Assembly: GCA_947044405.1 (NCBI GenBank)
Contig: CAMRHE010000018.1
Location: 5,084,001-5,148,000 of the forward strand
Reading direction: 5' to 3'
DNA: 64,000 bases
Origin: Leptodactylus fallax
Taxonomy: Eukaryota; Chordata; Amphibia; Anura; Leptodactylidae
The position numbers and the translations under genes were made by a program. The notes under the pieces were generated by a model. It was not told where the DNA came from. It saw only the letters and a program-made list of their open reading frames with translations, and did no database searches. Every line of letters starts with the position of its first letter. Within the stretch, counting starts at the first letter, position 1. Shown piece after piece: positions 50,419 to 61,659 of this stretch.

Positions 50419-51944
50419 AGAAAAAGAATGTTATTTAAAGAGGACATTTCACCAACTTCAACTCTTTGTGCCATTTCACTGTTTTTGAAATTTTTTTTCT
50501 CTACCCCCATCATTCCTGAGCAGTGACGTTAGTTTCAGCAGTTATTTAGGCTCTTTAGTGTTGAAGAAATGGCCCTGGGCTGGTGTCGGGAGTCAGAACC
50601 CTGCTGATATGATATTGGTGACCTACCCTATGAATAGTTCAAAAATTTTATAGTCTTGGAAATCCCTGTTAAGAAAGCTTTTTGAAGATTTACACAGAAT
50701 GCAGAAATTTAATTCTTATTTTAAAATTTCACCTGAAAAACATGTAAGAGTTTTCTCACAAATGTCAGGTCAATGATAATATAACAGGATGCCATGTGCT
50801 TTGATGATTGTCAATGGAGCCGATTTATTAAGACTGGCGTATAGTTTGCAAGTCTTAAAAAAAGGCCCCAATCGGCCTTTTCATAAATCACTTCCGTTAA
50901 ACAGAATGGAGATTTGCGGCAGTAAGGATGTGGCGTATATATTTCCATTATAACTCATGCCATAAAACTAGCGTAAGTTATAATGAATATGTCAGACTGA
51001 GGCATCCCTGCCCCGTCCCACCCTGCCCACATTCGCACAATGTGGTGAGCGAGGCACAGCATGGGGGTTGTGGTACACAGGGTCGGACTGGCCGACCGGG
51101 TAACCGTTGAATCCACCGGTGGGCCCCAAGCCCTGACTATTAGTCCTCATGTTATCAATGCAGATGCATTGGTCAGGGGCCCGATCGGGATCCTGACCAT
51201 CCCGATCAGGCCCCTGACCAGTGGTGTATCGATCGCGATCGCAGGGGGTGCGACCGCGACCAGGCTTGGCGGGGTATGGTGCCCGTGGCCAACTGGAGAT
51301 GGCCAGGGCCCCGGACCACTATGATAGCAGTCAGGGAAAGCCTGGTTCCCCGACCGCTATACATACTGTTATTGAAAAGGGGCCCGGGGATATTGCAGGC
51401 CCCTTTCCAATAGATGGCAGGACAGGGCACCCAGGGGAGGTGACTGAAAACAATAAACACATATTCTCACCACTCCTGGGCACATAGTTCTCTCCGGCGC
51501 TCTTCCGTCATGTGACGGAGGCCTGTGATTAGGCCCCAGCGGGCCGCGTAATGACGTCAGTGCGCCCCCACGTGACCGCTGAGGCCCAATCACAGGTCTC
51601 AGCAGCGACGTCTGAAGAGGGCCTGAAGACGGCAGGATGGAGCGAGGATGCCAAGGAAAGGTAAGGCAAGGTGAGTATGAATGTTTGTTATTTTTAATCA
51701 CTTCCCCTGGGCCTCCGATTATTATACTCTGGGGTCTGAGGAGACCCCAGAGTATAGTAATGGCACTGAATCAGAGGGGGGCTGTTGGGCGCATATAATA
51801 CTGTGTGGGAGCCACTGTAGAGCTTATACTCCATGCCGTGGCTCCTTCACTGGTCCCCCTATACTGTATGGGGACCATTGATGGGGACATTATATTGTGG
51901 GGGGGGGGGGCAGTGATGGAGGCCAATAGCCTGGGGGACATTAA

Positions 51945-52306
51945 AGGGGTTGTGCAGGATAACATTTTTTTTTTTTAGTTACGCCGGGGCAGGTGAAAAA
52001 AAAACAAAACAAAAAAACCCCCCCCAAACTTTCTCTCCTGTCCCCAGCATCTCTCAGCACAGTTTGGTCCTGCAGTTCTGTTGTTCTTTTCCAGCTGTTG
52101 TTCCCCCTGCACATGACTACCTGTGACGTCACGTGACCCCTGAGACCAAAAGAAGACAGTGGAGCTGCAGGACCGTGCTGGGAGGACACCGTGTACAGGT
52201 GAGTATGTTTAGTATGTTTTTTTTTTGGGGGGGGGGGGGGGTAGGGGGGATTCACCTCCCCCGGACTAATTATAAAAAAGAAAAAAAATTATACTGGACA
52301 ACCTCC
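51945..52306. mobile_element. TTAA-flanked MITE (AGGGGTTGTGCAGGATAA ends)
   Basis: TTAA lies at 51941-51944 and 52307-52310. The right end TATACTGGACAACCTCC is the inverted relative of the left end. Non-coding. Confidence 0.7.
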
Positions 52307-52347
52307 TTAAAGTGTGGCGCATTAGGGGGCCCTGTGGGGTATATTAA

Positions 52348-52758
52348 AGGGGTTGTCCAGGCATAATTTGTTATGGTTTATCCTCAGGATAGGCCATAGA
52401 TACCTGATCTATAGGGGGCTGACCCCGGTCCGATCAGCTGTATGGAGCCACTTTTGATGCCCATCCTGTACACAATACAGGGCCAGAAGCAGAAAGCTCT
52501 GCCCACAGTGTATTAGCCGGGCACCTTCACTGCATCTCAGCACTTATTGAAGTCAGTAGGAGCTGAGCTGCAGTGAAGGCCCCGGGCTGCTATACAGGGG
52601 ATAGAGCTTTCTGCTTCCGGCCTTGTGTTGCGTACAGAACGGGCGCCGGAAGTGGTTCCGAACAGCTGATGGGGCCGTGTGTCAGCCCCCTACTGATCAG
52701 GTATTTATGGCCTATCCTGAGCATAGGCCATAAAAAAGATTAACCCTGGACAACCCTT
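52348..52758. mobile_element. TTAA-flanked MITE (AGGGGTTGTCCAGGCAT ends)
   Basis: TTAA lies at 52344-52347 and 52759-52762. The left end AGGGGTTGTCCAGG and the right end CCTGGACAACCCTT pair. The phrase ggataggccatagatac and its mirror also pair further inside. Non-coding. Confidence 0.75.
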
Positions 52759-52914
52759 TTAATATGCATCACACAGTTTAATATCCCTCCCCCCACAGGA
52801 TGTTAGCCCCCATCACTGCTCCCACACAATATAATGACCCCATCACTGTTCCTCATACAGTATGGGGGACCAGTGAAGTGATCATAGAAAAATTTGGCAC
52901 AGATAACCCCTTAA

Positions 52915-53269
52915 AAGAGGTTGTCCATAAACTGGAGCGACCACTATAGCGGTCACCAGGGAGGTGTAAAAATAAGAAAATTTTTTAAAAAAAGCATACT
53001 CACCTGTCCCCAGCACCCCATTGTCCCCTGCCTGTGTCTGTTCGGTCTCATGGCGGCGCCTCATTTCTGAAAATCCTGTACCTAATTGGTCTTAGCGGTC
53101 ACATGAGGTGCAGGACTCCCAGCAAGGAGTCGCCGGCACGAGACTGAATGGACCCTGGCAGTAGACAACAGAGCGCCAGGGACAGGTGAGTATGCTTTTT
53201 AATTAATTTATTTTTTACTTTGCACCTCCCGCCAGCCACATGGGTTGCTCCAATTCCTGGACAACCTCT
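52915..53269. mobile_element. TTAA-flanked MITE (AAGAGGTTGTCCATAAACTG ends)
   Basis: TTAA lies at 52911-52914 and 53270-53273. The right end CCTGGACAACCTCTT pairs with the left end. It is followed at once by AGGATTTATCCATCTTTC, the start of a further copy that shares the same TTAA. Non-coding. Confidence 0.7.
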
Positions 53270-54482
53270 TTAAAGGATTTATCCATCTTTCTAATATTGA
53301 TGGCCTGTCCTTAGGATAGGCCATCAATATTACATCTGCGATGATACAATAGTCAGGACCTCTACAGATCAGCTTTTCCAAGACAGTGCGACTACAGGTA
53401 AAGGTAACAATTCTAGGAGCCACGCTGTTCATTTGCCATACAAGGTGTAGCAGTAGGTTTAGGTAGTGCAGTGGTGCACATGGTATAGTGGGTGAGCAGC
53501 GTGGCTCCCGACATGTTATTACCTTTAGCCACCCTGTCTCAGTACCGCTGATCTGCAGGGGTCTTGATGGTGGGCCCCTAGAAACAATTCCACTGGTGGG
53601 CTCTAGACATCTCAGTCTGACACTGGTGGTACAAGGGCCTTGTGCCAAATGTGTGCCACAATATTATACCTCTACACCAGGGAGACTGATAAATCTCCCC
53701 CAATGAGTCTTCACAGACTTTGTTGACAGTTTAGCAAATATTGTAAATGATAACTTTCTTTTCATTTTCATTTCAGTAAAATAACAGTCACAAACACGTC
53801 TCTGGCAATGCAGTAGATTTCCTTAGACACACAGAAATTCACTTAAATAGAGAAATATTGAAATGACTGTGATCTTGAAACTGTTACCTAGGTGACCGAT
53901 AAGTGTGTGTGGAAGTTAGAAGCCCATATTGAAGGTCAGGTAAGATAGTATTAGTGCTGGTTTATGAAAAGACCTTCTGCTTCCGACAACTACTGCCATG
54001 TCATAGACGTCTCAATATTATTGTTTGTAAACGGAGGTCTACAATGTTGCCAAGGAACCGATTAACTATATAGACAAAGCAGATTCATCAGACTTCTACT
54101 GTATTCATCTGCTGATGTTTAGAATGCCTAAAATAACAGAAAGTCCTAGAATCAAATGAAAACATTTCCATTATTATAGAAAGCACGACAACTAATGGAA
54201 AAGCAGAGCGTTCCCACCAAAAAACATACATTCATCCTCACATGAAATTGGTACCTAAAGACATTCTCTATTCAGGTTAATGTATGCTAAATGATTTTAT
54301 TTCTCTGTATCGATGTTTTCCTTTCTTCCTTACAGAACTGAAAGTATAATGGCTGCTACTGAACAAAAGCATGCAACAAATGATAGCAAAGATCTGACAC
54401 CTGCCAGTCTTAAGATATCATTGAACTTGTAAAATAGCTGCAGACCAAAACTCTCACAATGGTCTTGAATTTTCAGTTCTAG

Positions 54483-54657
54483 GCTAGACCCCACATTGCG
54501 GAAACACATAGTTTTTAGCTGCTGCGAAAACATGTTTTAAAGTACCACCAATGTGAATGAGATTTTTGTAAATTTCGTTGGGAAACCCCCCCCCCAAAAC
54601 ACTGCATAAAAAAACGCAATGTGTTTTCGCTGAGTTTTGCTATATGGGGCCTTAGCC
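54483..54657. mobile_element. Short GGCTAAGGCCCCAC-family MITE
   Basis: The left end GGCTAGACCCCACATTGCGG and the right end TATATGGGGCCTTAGCC are inverted copies; TTA follows at 54658-54660. Non-coding. Confidence 0.6.
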
Positions 54658-56411
54658 TTATAGGGGTGTTCTGGGCTTTTATGAGTGAAGATCAGTGGGG
54701 GTCCAACACCCAAGACATTCATTCCACGTGGCCTGTGAGCTGCTCAGCTCCATTTAAGTAAATTGCACAGCTGCTATACAATGTACAACACCATCTTAGG
54801 TTTTCAGTAAGAGACTGTAGAGCAGGTGCTTCACAAACGTAACTCAGGAAGATTTTACTGCAGATCTTTTTTTTTTCTGATGACTTTAATGCCCAACCTG
54901 GATGTACCCTTAAAGTTTTAAATGATCAATTGGTCAATGACACCTGACGCTAGGTTCACACTAGCATTCAGGTTTCCATTCTTCTGTTAGGCATTGGGAC
55001 CAGAAAGATGGAAACCCTGTCATCTTTCATCCGATTTTAGGGAGATTCAGTGGATATTCTACACAAGCCTTAATCATGTGTGAATGTACTGTGTTATCTG
55101 TCCATCTCATGTATAGACTTTTTTTTTCAGTGGGATATGACATTACTCAGAAGAGTGTGTAATTGTTTAGGGTTAAGTTGAAAGTGTGAGATTTAAGGGC
55201 ATTAATTTTAAAGTTGGAGAAACACCCAAAATTGTCAGGATTGATTTGAGAACAGGGAAGGTGGTAATAGGCTTTGACCTTACATATAAATTGTATGTTG
55301 TAAGATAAACATCATACTAAGATAAACATCATACCTCTGTTATGTATGTTACTTTTGTAGATTTGGAGAAAAACAGCTATGAAGTCTTATGCAAAAGAGG
55401 CAGTTGGTGCACTGGGGGTGGGCCATCAGCTCTGGGAGCACTGCTCTTGCTACTCAAGTAGGATGGGTGATGTTACAGCAGTGAGAGGATCAACTCCCAC
55501 TGCACTGGTGGCACAGGCTGGAGTTAGTACCCTCAGAACACCAACTGCCTCATTTGCATAAGACTTCAAAGTTGTTTTTCTCCAAATCTACAAACATATA
55601 TACACATTTACATACATAACAAAGATAAGTTGTTTATCACTGTAATATGCTCTGTAACATGGTGGAGACCAATGAATATGCTTGGGAGAGGTGGGAGACA
55701 CCCTTTAATTTAAATAAATATTTTTCAGTCATGCAAAATAAATGACATGCATTCTAAATAGTTAAATTCTACACACCCCCGTGTTTCTTCCCTGATTGTA
55801 CTATTCAATACATTGGTGATTGTAACATTGTTATATAGTTTTTTGTAAGGCCCTAATAAATGCAGTTTCCTATGCGTGCTGCCTCCTCTCAGCAGTAGCT
55901 CCTGATTTTACAGTATAAGTTGGTTGGGTCAATAAGTATAGTCATCAGTCAGGACTAACCTGTAAACCAAAGTTCTATAATAACATAGCTACTGGAAATA
56001 TGAGGTTATTCTCAACGTTCCTTTCCTTCTACCACAGACTATTGGTTGTGGGCCCCCCCCCCAAGACTCAACTACTAATTTAATCTCAACAATACATACA
56101 GAGGTGTCCACCATTACATTACCGCCCATTTCATGCAGGAGTCCAGCTTCTAACTGTACAAATTCAATAACACAGTATAGTGACATGCTAGAAAAACCCT
56201 TGACGTAGCAATTTACATCACAATCACTGGTTGGGCACATATAAGCACATAAACATTAATAACTCCCAACACATTATTGCAAAATCATGTTTTGTTTTTT
56301 TTGACTACATGTCATACATCTCATTGTGTCAAGCCAACGGGATAGGTAAAGAACAACACACCTGAATTACACAGTAGATTTTATATCATTATTAGCAAAC
56401 TTTACATCTTA

Positions 56412-56653
56412 GGCTGTGGTCACACTAGCGTTCAGTGACCATTCAGGGACTCCATTCCCCATTCTGCTTAAAATATACAGAGATTCCGCTAATTTCGGGC
56501 GGAAACTGAACAAAACCCGGCGGACCCCATTATAGTCTATGGGGTCCGTGGGTTTCCACGAGTAACTGCTTTTTAAGAGGATAGGGTTTCCGTTTTTCGG
56601 GTCCCCATGCAGACCCAAAGAACGGAAACCCAAAAGCTAGTGTGAACCTAGTG
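56412..56653. mobile_element. TTA-flanked palindromic MITE (242 bp)
   Basis: TTA lies at 56409-56411 and 56654-56656. GTCACACTAGCGTT on the left pairs with AAGCTAGTGTGAAC on the right, and the centre (cggcggaccccattatagtc, ctatggggtccgtggg) folds as well. A half copy begins near 54957 (ctaggttcacactagcattc). Harbinger-like, non-coding. Confidence 0.65.
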
Positions 56654-57129
56654 TTAGTCATTACTCTCCACATAGAACATAAAAGACTGACATTCCAGAT
56701 AATTAAAGTATGGTCACTGGACTAGTGTATGGCGAGTAATGCATGCACAATGCTGTAGTATTATTTCTGATAAATGCTAAATAAAATAGTTTATCTGAAA
56801 TGCTGAATTTTATAACATTTTATAACTATAGACTGCAAATAACATAAACCTAAAAAAATAGCTTGCATCCATTGTGAATCAGCACAATCTTCTTTTTTTT
56901 TTTTGTGACAGATGGAATTATCTCCTTGGGCTACGCCTGGTTGATTTCACAGGACAGACCATATGGTGTCTATCCTTCAGTCTTGTACACAGAGCCAGGC
57001 ATTTGGGAGGGAGTTGTATGAGTTTAGAGAATCAGTCATCTACAGTTTTCTCATTTCTATACATTTTCATTGCCCTTACTGTGGCTTGGTTATTAGAAAA
57101 AAATATCATAAAAATGTTCAGAAAATCAA

Positions 57130-57260
57130 ACTAGTCCTCTCATCCTCTTTAGAATGCAAGCTTGTATGGGCAGGGCCCTTATTCCTGTTGTTCATTTGCT
57201 TAAGTAATGTGTTATTGTGAACTTTCTTGAATTGTAAAAGGCTATACTGTATTTATTTCT
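57130..57260 (+). mobile_element. L2/CR1-type 3' tail fragment
   Basis: AGAATGCAAGCTTGTATGGG followed by CAGGGCCCTTATTCCTGTTG is the familiar 3' tail of L2-like LINEs and their SINEs in frogs. Only about 130 bp remains. Confidence 0.5.
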
Positions 57261-58580
57261 CTGGTGTATTGGGCCAACTGTTTACAATATTGTGCTAGTG
57301 TTCAGAATTGTAGTATAATTCAATCACTATAGCATTATTTAGTCCATTGTGGTATTACCTGGTCACCATATGACTAAAATATGGAAGATTAATATATATA
57401 TGTATAGTGGACAGTTAAAATAGCCTCAGTCACTGCTGATCTGCAAATCATGCCCTTGACTGACAGTACTCCATGCAGTACTCCATGTTCTTTGCTGCCC
57501 TCTACTTGTGTCAGAATGGGTTACTCCTTTGGACAACAGCTGAGGGCAGCTCCGTTTTATTTTTCAGGTACACTGGGTGTACTGTACAGGAAACTGAAGA
57601 AGCTCATGTTGTCTGCATAGAAACTGACTTACAACTTTCAACAGCTATTTCTGACTTTTATATGTAAGGAATTGTTTTACCTGTATTTTACATATGCTTA
57701 CTGTTTTCCATAGTGTTACAAGTTACAATAATTTTAAGTTATAATGGTTTTTGTACCTTGAAGGACCACTATATGCAAGATGGACCTGCAGTGGCACTAA
57801 AACAGGACATGCTGTCCATCAGTGAAATACCTCTCCCATCATTTGTTACCTCCTACCAGAGGACAACCAGTACCCCAAGTGTTTTCAAAGTCTATCAGCG
57901 CCCTTGAATGAAAGACCGAACTGTTCAACAATTTCATCCTAACAACTAAACAGAGTACTCCCATCGGACACAATTATGGCATATCCACGAGATTGATTGC
58001 TTACATAATACTTTGTAGTGTATTATGCAGTCAGTGAAACACTGACAGGCAATCTAACTGGTGCAGCCTAATGGGCATACGCAGATGGCAGACCTGAGGA
58101 CCTTCATTAGGCTCCAGGCTACCCTGTAAAAAGCCATCGGCACCCTGTGATTGTGTTTGCACGGGTGCTGATGACAGAGGGAGCCTCCTCACACTGAAAA
58201 CACTTAGCTATCACAGTCACTATTTAACCTTTTAGATTACTTTTCCCCTTAGCACAGTATGCCACCGACAGTCACCTGTACAAGTACCATAAAAGGTGTA
58301 TGTACAAGTTTAAGTCCTCTTAGTGATGGCCATAAAAAGTAGTATTGGTAGAGACTAAGGCGTTCAAAAATATTTTGGATGAACAATCCTTACAATTTAA
58401 ATTGTCTTTTTTCTACAATTTAACAGTTTCTGAATCAACCTGACATACCTAACAAAATATAGTGAGTCCTCCACAGGTACCAATAGTTTGTTTCATGCCA
58501 AGTACTGTAATATTATTGCCAAAGCAAATATAGAGGTTAAGATGCTTTAGCAAAAGCTTTTAAGAAGGGATTCATATATA

Positions 58581-60147
58581 CAGTCATGGCCAAAAGTTTT
58601 GAGAATGATACAAATATTAATTTTTACAAAGTCTACTGCTTCAGTTTTTCTAATGGCAATTTGCATATACTCCAGAATGTTATAAAGAGTGATCAGCTTA
58701 ACAGCAATTACTTGCAAAGTCAATATTTGCCTAGAAAATGAACTTTATCCCCCAAAACACATTTCAACATCATTGCAGCCCTGCCTTAAAAGGACCACCT
58801 AACATTGTTTCAGTGATTGCTCCATTAACACAGGTGTGGGTGTTGATGAGGACAGGGCTGGAGATCAATCTGTCATGATTAAGTAAGGATGACACCACTG
58901 GACACTTTAAAAGGAGGCTGGTGCTTGCCATCATTGTTTCTATTCTGTTAACCATGGTTATCTCTAAAGAAACACGTGCAGTCATCATTGCACTGCACAA
59001 AAATGGCCTAACTGGGAAGAGTATTGCAGCTAGAAAGACTGCACCTCAGTCAACAATCTATCACATCATCAAGAACTTCAAGGAGAGAGGTTCCATTGGT
59101 GCCAAAAAGGCTCCAGGGCGCCCAAGAAAGACCAGCAAGCGGCAGGACCGTCTCTTAAAAGTGTTTCAGCTGCGGGATCGGGCTACCAGCAGTGCAGAGC
59201 TTGCTGTGGAATGGAAGCAGGCAGGTGTGAGTGCATCTGCACGCACTGTGAGGCGGAGACTCTTGGAGCAAGGCCTGGTCTCAAGGAGGGCAGCAAAGAA
59301 GCCACTTCTCTCCAGAAAAAACATCAGGGACAGACTGAAATTCTGCAAAAGGTACAGGGAGTGGACTGCTGAGGACTGGGGTAAAGTCATTTTCTCTGAT
59401 GAATCCCCTTTTCGATTGTTTGGAACATCTGGAAAACAGCTTATTCGGAGAAGAAGAGGTGAGCGCTACCACCAGTCTTGTCTCATGCCAAATGTAAAGC
59501 ATCCTGAAACCATTCATGTGTGGGGTTGCTTCTCAGCCAAGGGAATCGGCTCTCTCACAGTCTTGCCTAAAAACACAGCCATGAATAAAGAATGGTACCA
59601 GAATGTCCTCCAAGAGCAACTTCTCCCAACCGTCCAAGAGCAGTTTGGCGCTCAACAATGCCTTTTCCAGCATGATGGAGCACCTTGCCATAAAGCAAAG
59701 GTGATAACTAAATGGCTCAGGGAACAAAACATAGAGATTTTGGGTCCATGGCCTGGAAACTCCCCAGATCTTAATCCCATTGAGAACTTGTGGTCAATCA
59801 TCAAGAGACGGGAGGACAAACAAAAACCAATAAATTCAGACAAAATTAAAGCATTGATTCTGCAAGAATGGACTGCTATCAGTCAGGATTTGGTCCAGAA
59901 GTTGATTGAGAGCATGCCAGGGAGAATTGCAGAGGTCCTGAAGAAGAAGGGTCAACACTGCAAATATTGACTTGCTGCATTAACTCATTCTAACTGTCAA
60001 TATAAGCTTCTGTTACTCATAATATAAATGCAATTATATTTCTGTATGTGATAAAAACATCTGACAAACACACATAAAAACCAGAGGGCAGCAGATCATG
60101 TGAAAATATAATATTTGTGTCATTCTCAAAACTTTTGGCCATGACTG
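58581..60147 (+). mobile_element. Tc1/mariner element (DD35E family), apparently intact
   Basis: The element is 1567 bp and flanked by TA (58579-58580 and 60148-60149). The terminal inverted repeats start CAGTCATGGCCAAAAGTTTT and match over 38 bp with one difference. Untranslated leaders of roughly 370 and 180 bp flank a complete transposase. A TATA-like TTTAAAAGG lies about 45 bp before the start codon. It sits in the intron upstream of exon 5, against the direction of nr3c2. Confidence 0.95.
58954..59970 (+). CDS. Tc1-like DD35E transposase, complete
   Basis: This is a cut-and-paste DNA transposase of 338 residues if it starts at ACCATGG (58954); an upstream in-frame ATG at 58921 would add 11. 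The N-terminal part (about residues 1-110) has two helix-turn-helix units around an AT-hook-like GRPRKTSKRQDR. The catalytic part has IFSDES (first Asp), FQHDGAPCH (second Asp) and [12 protein letters not shown] (Glu). I count 35 residues between the second Asp and the Glu, not the usual 34, which places it in a DD35E group; the published Traveler family has that spacing. The C-terminus GRIAEVLKKKGQHCKY is intact. No stop or frameshift was seen, so it could be active or very recently so. Confidence 0.92.
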   Translation: MVISKETRAVIIALHKNGLTGKSIAARKTAPQSTIYHIIKNFKERGSIGAKKAPGRPRKTSKRQDRLLKVFQLRDRATSSAELAVEWKQAGVSASARTVRRRLLEQGLVSRRAAKKPLLSRKNIRDRLKFCKRYREWTAEDWGKVIFSDESPFRLFGTSGKQLIRRRRGERYHQSCLMPNVKHPETIHVWGCFSAKGIGSLTVLPKNTAMNKEWYQNVLQEQLLPTVQEQFGAQQCLFQHDGAPCHKAKVITKWLREQNIEILGPWPGNSPDLNPIENLWSIIKRREDKQKPINSDKIKALILQEWTAISQDLVQKLIESMPGRIAEVLKKKGQHCKY

Positions 60148-61127
60148 TACAACCTTCAACAATGAAATGTTTACCAATTATAGAAGTCAATTGCACATTC
60201 ACTGACAGTATAAAGACTAACCCTACCGATTACAATGGGAAACATGGCATAGTCACCAATTACAAGTTGCAAATTGAATGTGTATGTTCCTTGAAGAAAC
60301 ACTTTAGATGTTCTTTCTGCCTTTTTACGGTTTGTCTCTGAACATTTGCTGAAACACATTAAACTTTCCCAAACTTAAATCTGCAGAACGCAGCAAAGTA
60401 CAGTGTAAAATAAATTATACTAATTTAATTAGATCCACTGAGGTATTCATCTTCACATTATGTTATTTATTTATTATATATAGGAATTCCGATTTAATAG
60501 GTCTAAAAAAGCCACAAATCGCATGAAAGACAGGAAAAAAGAACATGTAAAAGTCTTCTTTCATACTAATGCCCAAGTATTCATCTTACTCAGCCCTAGT
60601 CGGAAAGGGCATTTAAGGTGACCTCCTAAGAGATAATAAGGGATATTATATTAAAGCAGGGACGGGGAAAACGTATTTCAGGTTTCTGCCTCATTAATAA
60701 AATAGACAGTTTCATGACTGTGGCTGAATCACTGATCCACTTCTGTGTATTGTAAGAAAGATCATTCAGGCCATGCCAACACTATCCTTTCAATTGTTGC
60801 ACAAATAAAGACTTTCTTAAAATGAAGCCTCAAATAAGTGGTCAGTCAGAAAATTGCATCTCTTTTGCAGTAGGCTTTGTGGTTATACTATGGGCGAATA
60901 TAAGTTGGCTTTGTAAGTTTGCAAGGTAGGATGAAATATTCTTTCTCCATGAAGGAAAGACACACTTTATACACAGGGAATTTTTGATGACCTTAAACGG
61001 GTTTACTGGGACTATGATATTCAGCTCCACTTCCTCTTCTCAGGATAGTAACATGATGTCCATTGGTCCCATGGCCATCCTGCAGCTGAATGGGGCTGAG
61101 CTGCAATACTAAGCACAGCCACTAGAC

Positions 61128-61658
61128 CAGGGGTAGGCAACCTTTTTTGTTTGGCGTGCCAATTTCTATTAAAAAAATCAAAGTTGAGGTACTTGGAGTG
61201 CCGGTTTATAATTGTAAGTCTGACGACCCCTGCACACGGTTTTATGTCCCATAGCGGCCCCTGCACATGGTATTATATCCCATAACGGCCCCTGCACACG
61301 GTATTATGTCCCATAATGGTCCCTGCACACAGTATTATGTCCCATAAATGCCCCTGCACACGGTATTATGTCTCATAATGGCCCCTGCACACGGTATAAT
61401 CTCCCATAGCGGCCCCTGCACAGTATAATATTCTAACTTTTATAATATTCCAATTGTCACTAGCTATAATTATACTGTGGGGTCTCTTCAGTTCCCAGAG
61501 TATAATAAGCGGAGGGCCAAGAGAGATGACAAACATAAAAAACAATGTTACTCACCTTTTCCTGCGCTCCGCAGCCGCTCTGTGCTCTTCGGGCGCGTCT
61601 GCCTGTAGTCAGCGACCGCTGATTGAGTCTCAGGGGTCACGTCTCATCATTATGCGTA
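61128..61658. mobile_element. Left part of a hAT-like element with 31-bp tandem repeats
   Basis: It starts CAGGGGTAGGCAACC, the type of end seen in hAT transposons. Positions 61225-61430 hold about six to seven tandem units of 31 bp (GCCCCTGCACACGGTATTAT and on). A GC-rich part follows (ctgcgctccgcagccgctct). It stops where the LINE tail begins, suggesting the LINE inserted into it; the right half is not in the window. Just before it, 60997-61127 is a TTAA-type MITE remnant. Confidence 0.5.
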
Positions 61659-61659
61659 A

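Larger units (their letters stand above)
51075..53640. repeat. GC-rich composite repeat block
   Basis: The block opens GGTCGGACTGGCCGACCGGG and closes ATCTCAGTCTGACACTGGTG, the same pair of ends as 28510-29110, so it may be one larger element filled with insertions. It holds a GC-rich inverted repeat (51490-51640, cctgtgattaggcccc against its mirror) and three TTAA-flanked MITEs. Its base composition differs sharply from the AT-rich intron. No gene was found. Confidence 0.4.
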
